Positions 1 to 5,671 of a stretch of DNA of 10,645 bases are shown here, piece by piece (positions within the stretch are counted from its first letter, which is position 1; each line of letters opens with the position of its first letter). The notes under the pieces were generated by a model. That model saw only the letters and a list, made by a program, of their open reading frames with translations, searched no databases and was not told the origin of the DNA. The DNA is taken from positions 1 through 10,645 of the forward strand of contig NZ_LR732514.1 of assembly GCF_902506425.1 (NCBI RefSeq), in the 5' to 3' direction. Source of the DNA: Novosphingobium sp. 9U (GTDB taxonomy: Bacteria > Pseudomonadota > Alphaproteobacteria > Sphingomonadales > Sphingomonadaceae). The translations under genes and the position numbers were made by a program.

Positions 1-260
1 ACGAACAGGTTCTGCGATAGGCCGGGCACGTCGCGCTCGTAGGTCACCGAGAGCAGTGCCTTGCTCCCGGTGCCACCCAGCTTCATTTGGTCGAGGCTAG
101 AGATCTGAGTGACGCTGTTATCCGGCCGGAGGGCGCCGCTCTCGCGAAAGGCCTGCGTCAGGAATGTGGGTCCGCCGTCCCGCAACGCCTCGATATGCGC
201 TGGTAGATCAAGGCCGAACTTCTCGCCTCGTGCCCAGTTGATTACAGGTACCTCGGTCAT
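1..260 (-). CDS. Phosphotransferase-like protein, N-terminal part (cut by window edge)
   Basis: An open frame runs from an ATG (complement of 258-260) to the left edge without a stop and gives 86 residues starting MTEVPVINWARGEKFG. Further along come a segment LDLPAHIEALRDGG and a glycine-rich turn KLGGTGSKALLSVTYE, followed by GLSQNLFV at the edge. From memory, this order (short lead, small helix, GGTG-type turn with beta strand, then an expected LFVKFSRDF) resembles the N lobe of sphingomonad aminoglycoside-phosphotransferase/choline-kinase-like proteins, which transfer phosphate from ATP to small molecules. The catalytic HxD and DxD motifs would lie outside the window, so the activity cannot be tested here. 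No clear Shine-Dalgarno precedes the ATG. The frame and start are fairly safe; the family name is tentative. It is divergent from the plus-strand genes that follow. Confidence 0.6.
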   Translation of the reverse strand, partial: MTEVPVINWARGEKFGLDLPAHIEALRDGGPTFLTQAFRESGALRPDNSVTQISSLDQMKLGGTGSKALLSVTYERDVPGLSQNLF

Positions 261-360
261 GAAGCAGCGCTAGCGCACGACCGTGAGCCTTGAAAGTCGT
301 CGTCGTAAACTGCTGCATTACGGTTACAGCCCGTCCCATCCGAAGCTGAGTAAGCGGCTA

Positions 361-485
361 AAGTCGGGGAGCGGCCACCGCAGTCTGAATGGCGGGTTAT
401 GGGTCTCGGTGGAACCGAGCAGGGTAGGGCGCCTACTCGGTTGCCGCCCGAAAGCTGCCAGGCTGCTCACGCCGACTAGCGGACG
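361..485 (+). repeat. Dispersed intergenic repeat, copy A
   Basis: This stretch aligns base for base with 3816-3942 for the first 80 positions and then with a 2-base offset. Shared blocks include GGGTCTCGG, GGCGCCT, GCCAGGCTGCTCA and a final GGACG. Copy C (from 5362) shares GGGGAGCGG and GTTATGGGTC with it at the same 30-base spacing. It fills most of the gap between the divergent genes at 260 and 512. Open frames that cross it are probably not genes. Confidence 0.7.
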
Positions 486-511
486 TTCCATAAGGTGGTA
501 CGCATGCGGGT

Positions 512-943
512 ATGCGCATCATGCTCGCAATATTGCTGGCCACATCAGCGACGATGGCGACGTCTGCTGAGGCATGTCGCGAGGATCGCTCTCCAGCGCA
601 AAAACTGTCGAACGGCTATCAGGGCGGAACAATTTCTGCGGTCGCCGTAATCACGATTTCGCATGCAGCCTACACGCACGAACCTGTTTCCGACGCTCAC
701 CCGTGGATGGCTTCCGGGACAGTCGATCGGGTTGTATACGGCTCGTACATCGCCGTGACAGTGCGTTTCGTGCGTGGGTGGGGCTCATCGGCTTGCGATG
801 ACGGGCTACCACCGCCAAAGGTTGGAGAACGCTGGGTCCCGTATCTCACAACGGGCGCTGACGACAGGCAACGAGTTTGGCTCGCCTACCCGGCAGAGGT
901 CGCGCGTGCCGCAGATCTCACGCATTTGCGCGATGTCCGCTAA
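512..943 (+). CDS. Small secreted protein of unknown function
   Basis: The 143-residue product begins with a classic signal peptide (residues 1-21: MRIM, then a hydrophobic run LAILLATSATMAT, then SAEA before Cys22), so it is exported to the periplasm or beyond. The mature part is about 120 residues and carries HPWMASGTVDRVVYGSY, a likely beta-rich core, and CDDGLPPPKVGERWVPYL near residues 95-112. I recall similar small secreted proteins with an HPW and a CDDG segment in sphingomonads but know no function. The AEAC junction is not a good lipobox, so a lipoprotein is unlikely. The start is not certain: AAGGTGG at 492-498 is far from ATG 512, and ATG 521 would also leave a working signal peptide. 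No enzyme motif is visible. The signal peptide makes the gene itself credible. Confidence 0.7.
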   Translation: MRIMLAILLATSATMATSAEACREDRSPAQKLSNGYQGGTISAVAVITISHAAYTHEPVSDAHPWMASGTVDRVVYGSYIAVTVRFVRGWGSSACDDGLPPPKVGERWVPYLTTGADDRQRVWLAYPAEVARAADLTHLRDVR

Positions 944-1050
944 CTACCCTTCTCAGACGGAGTCGGCCTGTCCGCTCACGCCCAATGTCAGACGATACCC
1001 GTGGATGCTGAGTACACGGTTATTTCACCGGACGACGGTAACTCGGACGA

Positions 1051-1566
1051 ATGGCATTCCCGCTCTCAATCTCCGGTCGTTTGAGCATTCGGCGATCAGA
1101 GCTCACGCAACTGCAACCCATGGAACGTCTCGAAGCAGCGCTTTCAGCGCAGACGGTTGATATGATCAAGATTGCTGGCGACAGTATTGAGTTTCGACCG
1201 CAAAGTAAGGACACCGCAGACAAGCCTCGCCCCGAGGGCAATGGTTGGATGTTCAACGGGCTGGGCGCGTGTTGCCTGCATGTAGGCCACGATCAGCAAG
1301 GCGTCTTGATCGACTACAATCTCGACTGCCGCGTCGGGTTCTTCCTCGTGACCGTCATCTCGGTTGGGTTCGGTGCATTGATCCAGTCATCCTCTGGGCC
1401 AGACCATGGATGGGGGTGGGCCTTTGCATGCGGTAACTGGGTCTTGATGTTCTTCAGCAGCTACATCAGCAAAACAATCGAGTTTCGTCGTTGGCTTAAG
1501 ACCAACCTCACTTCGCATGAGCTCCCCCCAACGAAGCGCTTGCGCGTACCAACCAATCCTGACTGA
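1051..1566 (+). CDS. Two-helix membrane protein of unknown function
   Basis: The product has 171 residues. Residues 1-94 are mostly soluble, with MERLEAALSAQTVD at 24-37 and a stretch DSIEFRPQ like a beta strand. Two hydrophobic helices follow (about 95-112 and 123-140) with a short GPDHGWGW loop, then a basic tail (RRWLK, TKRLRVP). Such a layout suggests an inner-membrane protein with a cytoplasmic N-terminal domain anchored by a helical hairpin. I recall sphingomonad hypothetical proteins with a similar layout, beginning near the MERLEAAL segment, so ATG 1120 is an alternative start. An in-frame TAA at 1039 sets the upstream limit. No catalytic motif is seen and no function can be given. 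It stands alone, 107 bp after the secreted protein gene. Confidence 0.6.
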   Translation: MAFPLSISGRLSIRRSELTQLQPMERLEAALSAQTVDMIKIAGDSIEFRPQSKDTADKPRPEGNGWMFNGLGACCLHVGHDQQGVLIDYNLDCRVGFFLVTVISVGFGALIQSSSGPDHGWGWAFACGNWVLMFFSSYISKTIEFRRWLKTNLTSHELPPTKRLRVPTNPD

Positions 1567-1994
1567 TAATCGTGCCCGCCGGATCTGACTATCCGCAGCT
1601 GTCGAACGTCCACTCCCCACCGATGCCGTTGAAAAAGTCGTCTGCTGACGGGGCGGACCACTGCGCTGGCTGGAGACAACTTTTTCAACGGCATCCACCC
1701 AACTCGGTCATCAGTTCGGCTAAGTTTTCTCGTGCAAGCTGGGATGTCGAGAAACACATGGCTGACGCGCAGCGCCATAGGAGACAGGGTTTTCCGGCGT
1801 TTGGGTGTTGGAAATGACCTGTTTCTCGCACACTCAGGCGAGGATTGGTAGGTTTCGCCCAATCGTTGCCGTTCAGATCGCACCAGTCCTCACCGGATTG
1901 CAGACATTCTCGTGGACGGCATCTGCTGCCTCTGGCACCTTGAGAAAATGTACTTGAATGACGGGCCGTCACTTTGTTGGACTAGGATCACGCA
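1567..1994. other. Gene-free stretch of about 430 bp
   Basis: This spacer lies between the two-helix protein and the propeller-like gene. It holds the 74-bp inverted-repeat element at 1622-1695 and a weaker dyad (CGAGAAACA near 1748 and TGTTTCTCG near 1820). Open frames on both strands here have no signal peptide, recognisable motif or convincing ribosome site, so I call no gene. Confidence 0.5.
1618..1699. mobile_element. MITE-like element, 74 bp with 17-bp perfect terminal inverted repeats
   Basis: GATGCCGTTGAAAAAGT at 1622-1638 is matched by its exact reverse complement at 1679-1695, 17 of 17 bases, with a 40-base centre. The tetramer CACC stands directly outside both ends (1618-1621 and 1696-1699), as a target duplication would. 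The element has no coding capacity, so it would depend on a transposase supplied elsewhere. A rho-independent terminator is less likely because the loop is 40 bases and no T-run follows the hairpin. Assignment to an IS family is not possible from this window. Confidence 0.55.
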
Positions 1995-1997
1995 ATT
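1984..1997 (+). promoter_or_regulatory. Shine-Dalgarno and probable AUU start codon
   Basis: AGGA at 1984-1987 is followed by 7 bases and then ATT at 1995-1997, in frame with the 2034-3272 gene. Translation from ATT gives (M)LGRCLLLSAVAILTGGAVA followed by PEITV, a well-formed signal peptide ending in an A-x-A-type site. No ATG, GTG or TTG exists in this frame between the TAG at 1983 and the TTG at 2034, which lies inside the hydrophobic segment. Confidence 0.45.
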
Positions 1998-2033
1998 CTA
2001 GGGCGCTGCCTACTCCTATCTGCGGTAGCCATT

Positions 2034-3272
2034 TTGACTGGTGGCGCCGTAGCGCCAGAAATAACGGTCACGAATTGCCCGGCTCATTTCGAGGGGCGCT
2101 TCAAAACCGAACTCGAAAGCGCGGGACCTTACAGATTGACGTCCGCTCACTGTATCAACGCTAAAGGCATCAACAGCTTGACCTGGCCGTCGATGGCCCC
2201 AGACGGCAGCGGCTTCGCATGGCTAAATCGCGACGAGGTCGCGGTAGCGGATGTAAAGTCAGGCCAGACAAGAACCTTCGCCACTCCCTTGAGCAACTCC
2301 GGTTTTCAGTCTCTCACGGGAGGAGAGCCGCCAATTGGATGGTCGGGCGACTCAAAGTCGGTTTGGGCTGCCAAGCAGGAAGTGGCCTATCCCTCGCACT
2401 TTCCTTTGTCAGGTCTGACGCTGATGCGTCTGGCGATGGACGGTTCTACCGTACCTACAAGCCTGAAGCCATCCCCCGCTGGTCCTCTCGATGCCGTTCA
2501 ATGGATACGGAACTCCGCAATGGCCTTGGTTCAGGTCGGAACCAATGGAAGCTTCTACCGACCGCCCCACGCCGATCCGGCGCCGGAGCTGGCAATGATC
2601 GATGCCGCGCACGGGCAAGTTTTGGACCGCCTCCCGCTAAGTAGCTTGAGGTCGTTCAACCAGCGCAAGGCAGGGTTTGATGCCCGGTTTTCGATAGCGG
2701 CGGCAACGGCTGTGGTGAAGGCAGGCCGCATTCGTTCAGTCGTCACAATCCGCAATCAAGATGGGGATACATGGGTTCGATGGATACAGGGCTCGCCGCC
2801 TATCGAAGTAGCTTCTCCTTTTGGCAAGGAAAGGCGCAACCGCTTGGTCCTTGTTCCATCGGGGAAGCAAGTCCTTAATACCCGTGAGCTACAGCCCGAC
2901 GGCGTCCAGATCATCTGCGAGGCATGGAGTAGAAATTGCCCTAAGGTACCACCGCCCAAGCCGCGGACGGGTCCACTGTTGGAGTTTCGTGACTTGGATA
3001 CCGGGAAGGTGCTGTGGTCGATCTCCACAACCGTAAAAGACTTCTGGAATGGAGGCATCCTTGAAGTCAATCCTGACGGGCATTTTGCGCTTATGTCGTG
3101 GCCAGAGAAAAAAGGCGGGGTAGTTCAAGCGGCCCTTGTAGACCTAAATAAGGGAGCGGTGGCGCAGTTCTTCCCGCTTGGCGTCTCAGGGGGTGAGGCT
3201 GGCTTCACAGCCAAAGGCAATGAGGTCTGGACTCAGGTGACGAACGTCATTTCAATTTATCGGCGTAGCTAG
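2034..3272 (+). CDS. Secreted beta-propeller-like protein of unknown function
   Basis: The canonical-start model from TTG 2034 gives 412 residues; I think the real protein starts at ATT 1995 (425 residues), because the TTG cuts a signal peptide in half. The mature protein shows repeated blade-like segments typical of TolB/WD40-type propellers: PSMAPDGSGFAWLNRDEV near residue 52, PPIGWSGDSKSVWAA near 99, FRDLDTGKVLWSI near 318 and LEVNPDGHFALMSWPEK near 342. Cysteines at 15 and 40, and a second pair in the IICEAWSRNC segment, could form disulfides, fitting an exported protein. No catalytic residues are evident. A role in binding a partner or ligand in the periplasm is an inference from the fold alone. 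It is a single gene, about 430 bp after its upstream neighbour. Confidence 0.65.
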   Translation: MTGGAVAPEITVTNCPAHFEGRFKTELESAGPYRLTSAHCINAKGINSLTWPSMAPDGSGFAWLNRDEVAVADVKSGQTRTFATPLSNSGFQSLTGGEPPIGWSGDSKSVWAAKQEVAYPSHFPLSGLTLMRLAMDGSTVPTSLKPSPAGPLDAVQWIRNSAMALVQVGTNGSFYRPPHADPAPELAMIDAAHGQVLDRLPLSSLRSFNQRKAGFDARFSIAAATAVVKAGRIRSVVTIRNQDGDTWVRWIQGSPPIEVASPFGKERRNRLVLVPSGKQVLNTRELQPDGVQIICEAWSRNCPKVPPPKPRTGPLLEFRDLDTGKVLWSISTTVKDFWNGGILEVNPDGHFALMSWPEKKGGVVQAALVDLNKGAVAQFFPLGVSGGEAGFTAKGNEVWTQVTNVISIYRRS

Positions 3273-3306
3273 CTGCCGCAAAGTCGATTGCGATCTATGG
3301 CAGCTA
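3270..3306 (+). terminator. Weak hairpin at the 3' end of the propeller-like gene
   Basis: TAGCTGCC at 3270-3277 pairs with GGCAGCTA at 3299-3306 across a 21-base loop. The left arm includes the stop codon. No T-run follows, so intrinsic termination is doubtful; it may only shield the transcript end. Confidence 0.25.
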
Positions 3307-3320
3307 TGGCGCTTGGGCCT

Positions 3321-3366
3321 CCCACAAGCGGACAGGCAGGTTTCCACCCGTAGCGGTCGTTGGCGA
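3321..3366 (-). repeat. Possible repeat copy D, inverted
   Basis: Read on the minus strand, this contains AACGACCGCTACGGGTGGAA followed by a GTCCGCTT block. The pattern AACG-x-CC-x-CT with a nearby GGGT core also occurs in copy B (AACGTCCACTTGTGGGT). From memory it also matches a short repeat common between sphingomonad genes. The similarity is short, so this call is tentative. Confidence 0.35.
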
Positions 3367-3386
3367 GCGCGTTTAAGCCGTAACAC

Positions 3387-3392
3387 AGGAGG
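3387..3392 (+). promoter_or_regulatory. Strong ribosome binding site
   Basis: AGGAGG is followed by 6 bases and then ATG 3399. It is the best plus-strand Shine-Dalgarno in the window. It shows that translation of the small frameshifted gene was meant to begin here and not at the GTG 3553 inside the downstream frame. Confidence 0.7.
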
Positions 3393-3398
3393 AGTCGC

Positions 3399-3804
3399 AT
3401 GACCGACGACGTGATCGCTCGACGAGTTTTCAAAAATCGACGGACAGCAGGCGAAATGTCGCTTTTACAAACCTCAGGAAGATGCTGGTAGTTTCTTCTG
3501 CCCGGTCCAAATCGACTGGCCGGAAGGGACGAAGAACAAGAGGGCTGGTGGCGTGGATGAAGTCCAAGCACTACTGCTCGGAATGATGTTAGCTCACACA
3601 GACCTACTTGCAGCTAGGAACATGGACGGTCGAGTGATCGAGTGGCTTGATGGCCAAAGCCTTGGACTTCCGGTGACACCTAGCATACGGGATTGGGACC
3701 CAGACAATCACATGAATCGAAGAGCAAGGTCCGCTTTCCACTCCGTTTGCATGGCTGGGACGACAGAGTCGGCTCGCCTAATGCGGTCGGTCGTTCAGAG
3801 ATGA
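3399..3804 (+). pseudogene. DUF6968-like small protein, frameshifted in an A-run
   Basis: From ATG 3399 the frame reads MTDDVIARRVFKN and stops at 3489-3491 after 30 codons. The next frame, open from 3415, reads KIDGQQAKCRFYKPQEDAG, then FFCPVQIDWPEG, GGVDEVQALLLGMMLAH, TDLLAARN and VIEWLDGQSLGLPV. Removing one A from the AAAAA at 3432-3436 joins them into one protein of about 134 residues. The joined sequence recalls a small proteobacterial family I believe is DUF6968 (roughly 95-100 residues), of unknown function; the name needs checking. The tail after GLPV is longer than I expect and runs through DNA resembling the dispersed repeat, so the original stop may also be lost. A sequencing error in the homopolymer or slippage at the A-run would restore the protein. 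Confidence 0.6.
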
Positions 3805-3942
3805 ATGGATGGAAGAAGTTGGGAAGCGGGTAGGGCGGTCTGAACGTCCACTTGTGGGTCTCGGCGAAAGTGCGCGGGGGACGGCGCCTGCTGGCTTTCT
3901 AACCTCCAGAGCGGCCAGGCTGCTCATTCCCAATGGTGGACG
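3783..3942 (+). repeat. Dispersed intergenic repeat, copy B
   Basis: The left end, GCGGTCGGTCGTTCA at 3783-3797 followed by ATGAATGGATGG, matches copy C at 5362-5389. From 3816 on it aligns with copy A, including GGGTCTCGG, GGCGCCT and GCCAGGCTGCTCA. It is the longest copy and links the other two. It overlaps the last codons of the frameshifted gene and fills the gap before 3993. Confidence 0.7.
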
Positions 3943-3992
3943 ACCCAAGGCTCTCGCATTGCGACATGGTCCTTGTCGCCTCATGATGGCGT

Positions 3993-4664
3993 ATGGACTT
4001 TATGAAGTGGCTCAACTCGCTTGACGAGCTCCTCTACGAGGTGATGAGCTGGCTCCTGTTCTTCCCCATAACGCTGTGGCGAGCGACGGTGGGGCCGCTG
4101 CGCCTCATGGCCGAAGTCGAGCAGCAAGCAGCTCTCCCCGACGAAGAGCAATATGGCAGCATTCTCAGCCCGCCCCTGTTTCTCGCCCTGTCGCTTCTGC
4201 TCGCGCACGCGGGTGCGACCGCACTCGGGCAGTCGGACGCGCTGATCGCCGATAATCATGGTCTCGCCTCGCTGGTTGACGACGATGCGACGGCGCTTGT
4301 TGTTCGTGTCGCCGCATTTGCCGGATTCGCGCTGTCCCTAGCGGCGCGGCTGGTGCGAAGCAGGCGCTTGGCGCTCAGCCGCCTCACGCTGCGGCAGCCC
4401 TTCTACGAGCAATGCTACCCGTCCGCAGTGTTTGCCCTCGGTCTCGGGATTGGGACGAGCCTGATCCTTGTGCCAAATGGCCCCGCGCACGCCGCTGGGC
4501 GACTTCTCGCAGTCGCGAGCCTCACGTACTTCGCAATCGTGGAAGTTCGCTGGTTCGCAGCGGCTCGCGGCATCAGCCATGTACGGGCGCTCGGCCATGT
4601 TGTGCTGGCAACATCACAGGCGCTGGTTCTGATGCTAATCATAGGATTCCTGTTCACGCGCTAA
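3993..4664 (+). CDS. Multi-pass inner-membrane protein of unknown function
   Basis: The 223-residue product has about six hydrophobic stretches: near 13-33 (LLYEVMSWLLFFPITLW), 57-78 (ILSPPLFLALSLLLAHAG), 100-122, 141-163, 168-188 and 198-221. Between them are the segments LSPPLFL and LRQPFYEQCYPSAVFAL and the short sequence EVRWFAA. I recall sphingomonad membrane proteins with the same opening (NSLDELLYEVMSW) and the PFYEQCY segment, but no function is known to me. No transporter signature, ATP-binding motif or catalytic residue is visible. The ATG at 3993 gives MDFMKWLNSLDELLYE; the ribosome site is weak. The stop is 44 bp before the next start, so the two could be cotranscribed. Confidence 0.7.
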   Translation: MDFMKWLNSLDELLYEVMSWLLFFPITLWRATVGPLRLMAEVEQQAALPDEEQYGSILSPPLFLALSLLLAHAGATALGQSDALIADNHGLASLVDDDATALVVRVAAFAGFALSLAARLVRSRRLALSRLTLRQPFYEQCYPSAVFALGLGIGTSLILVPNGPAHAAGRLLAVASLTYFAIVEVRWFAAARGISHVRALGHVVLATSQALVLMLIIGFLFTR

Positions 4665-4695
4665 CCGCTGATCTGTATCGATGGACACAATTCAT

Positions 4696-4700
4696 GGGAG
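4696..4700 (+). promoter_or_regulatory. Ribosome binding site that fixes the start at 4708
   Basis: GGGAG ends 7 bases before ATG 4708. Starting there places MKRFLLLAALLSTPALA at the very N-terminus. An upstream in-frame ATG at 4681 would add nine polar residues in front of the signal peptide and has no comparable site. Confidence 0.6.
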
Positions 4701-4707
4701 ATCGACA

Positions 4708-5265
4708 ATGAAGCGCTTCCTTCTGCTCGCTGCCCTGCTGTCGACTCCTGCGTTGGCGCAGAACACACCACGAGGTCTGCGCGACATGGTGGGCGCCCGC
4801 GCCGGACAGGCGGAGGGCGAGCTGCAGCGCCGAGGCTACCGCAACCTCGGAGGAGAGAAAGGCGACGATCGCAGTTACACCTACTGGTGGAACGCAGAGC
4901 GGCGTCAATGCGTGACAATCGCCACCATGGAGGGCCGCTACAGTTCGATCACTAGCTCACCTGCGCCAGACTGCGAGCAGCGCGCTTCCGGGCGCGACCG
5001 TGAGCGCGACCGGGACCCCAATCGCGATCGTGATCGTGATCGTCCGCGGGCGAGTGGCAGCGTCGCGCCGTACGAGCTGTCTCAACTCTGCCGGGGGCAG
5101 GCGGCGACCCGCTTTGACCGTCGCCCGAGCGAGATCACCGTGAATGCTCCGATCCGCCAACGCGACGGGTCTATGGTTCAGGGCTGGTACGATCGCGAAG
5201 GCAAGCGAACGACGTTTTTCACCTGTCGCTTCGATGAGGATGACCGTTTCCTGAGCATATTGTGA
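4708..5265 (+). CDS. Secreted two-module protein with Arg-Asp linker
   Basis: The 185-residue product has a signal peptide (residues 1-17, ending ALA before Q18). Module 1 (about 22-78) includes LRDMVGARAGQAEGELQRRGY, then YTYWWNAERRQCVTIATMEGRYSSI. A charged linker at 96-114 is almost pure Arg, Asp and Glu (RDRERDRDPNRDRDRDR). Module 2 (about 122-185) includes LCRGQAATRFDRRPSEITV and ends FFTCRFDEDDRFLSIL. Both modules end in a Cys-containing strand followed by a short SI segment (YSSI and LSIL), so they may be distant copies of one fold. The linker is probably flexible and could bind acidic and basic partners. No enzyme motif is seen; function is unknown. It lies 43 bp after the membrane protein gene and may share its transcript. 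Confidence 0.75.
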   Translation: MKRFLLLAALLSTPALAQNTPRGLRDMVGARAGQAEGELQRRGYRNLGGEKGDDRSYTYWWNAERRQCVTIATMEGRYSSITSSPAPDCEQRASGRDRERDRDPNRDRDRDRPRASGSVAPYELSQLCRGQAATRFDRRPSEITVNAPIRQRDGSMVQGWYDREGKRTTFFTCRFDEDDRFLSIL

Positions 5266-5361
5266 GGGCCGCGCTATTAGTTAGCACTGAGGCGGAGTGA
5301 GCAGCGCGTACGACCGTTTCCCACCTCTCTTGCCTCAGGCCACTGATCCAGCTCTCCGGAG

Positions 5362-5436
5362 GCGGTCGATCGTTCATATGAATGGATGGCCGCACTTGGG
5401 GAGCGGATAGGGCGGCTGGAATGGCCAGTTATGGGT
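5362..5436 (+). repeat. Dispersed intergenic repeat, copy C
   Basis: GCGGTCGATCGTTCA at 5362-5376 followed by ATGAATGGATGG matches copy B apart from one substitution and a small length change. GGGGAGCGG (5398-5406) and GTTATGGGTC (from 5428) match copy A at the same 30-base spacing. Similarity fades soon after the GGGTC core, so this copy is shorter or more decayed than A and B. Confidence 0.65.
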
Positions 5437-5609
5437 CGTCGTCCCACTTTATGGGCGTTTGGTGTCGACCACAGTATGCCGCCTCAATTCAGCGCTCAAA
5501 AACGTTCACCCAAGCAGTAACGCTGCCGCTAGGCGGCCCCAAGTGGCGGGACAGCACTGCCGCCGGCGGCCTGTGTTTGGGCGGCACGGCGATGGATCAA
5601 CTCTGCACC

Positions 5610-5652
5610 CGGCACGAGGCAGGGCAGCAGCTGCCGCTACCACTCCGTGCCG
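5610..5652 (-). terminator. Nested inverted repeat just after the receptor stop codon
   Basis: CGGCACGAG (5610-5618) pairs with CTCCGTGCCG (5643-5652) with one bulged base, and GGCAGC/GCTGCC (5623-5635) forms an inner dyad. It lies about 20 bases downstream of the receptor stop codon on the minus strand. No U-run follows on that strand, so it may protect the 3' end more than terminate transcription. Confidence 0.35.
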
Positions 5653-5671
5653 CGCTCATCTGACAGGGCGA

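Larger units (their letters stand above)
5266..5671. other. Gene-free stretch of about 400 bp between convergent genes
   Basis: This spacer separates the ends of the plus-strand gene and the minus-strand receptor gene. It contains repeat copy C and, next to the receptor stop, a nested inverted repeat. The small plus-strand frame at 5382-5663 lies mainly on repeat sequence and has no supporting signal, so I call no gene. Confidence 0.5.

Noticed and set aside
283..570. Plus-strand open frame of 95 codons
   Set aside because: It lies on repeat copy A and overlaps the better supported secreted-protein gene at 512; no homologous motif or signal is seen.
1461..1972. Minus-strand frames of 95-140 codons around the inverted-repeat element
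   Set aside because: They cross the MITE-like element or the end of the 1051 gene, overlap each other in different frames and show no transposase motif.
5028..5043. Short tandem GATCGT-type repeats as a possible array
   Set aside because: They are in-frame codons for the Arg-Asp linker of a secreted protein; there are no spacers, so this is not a CRISPR array.
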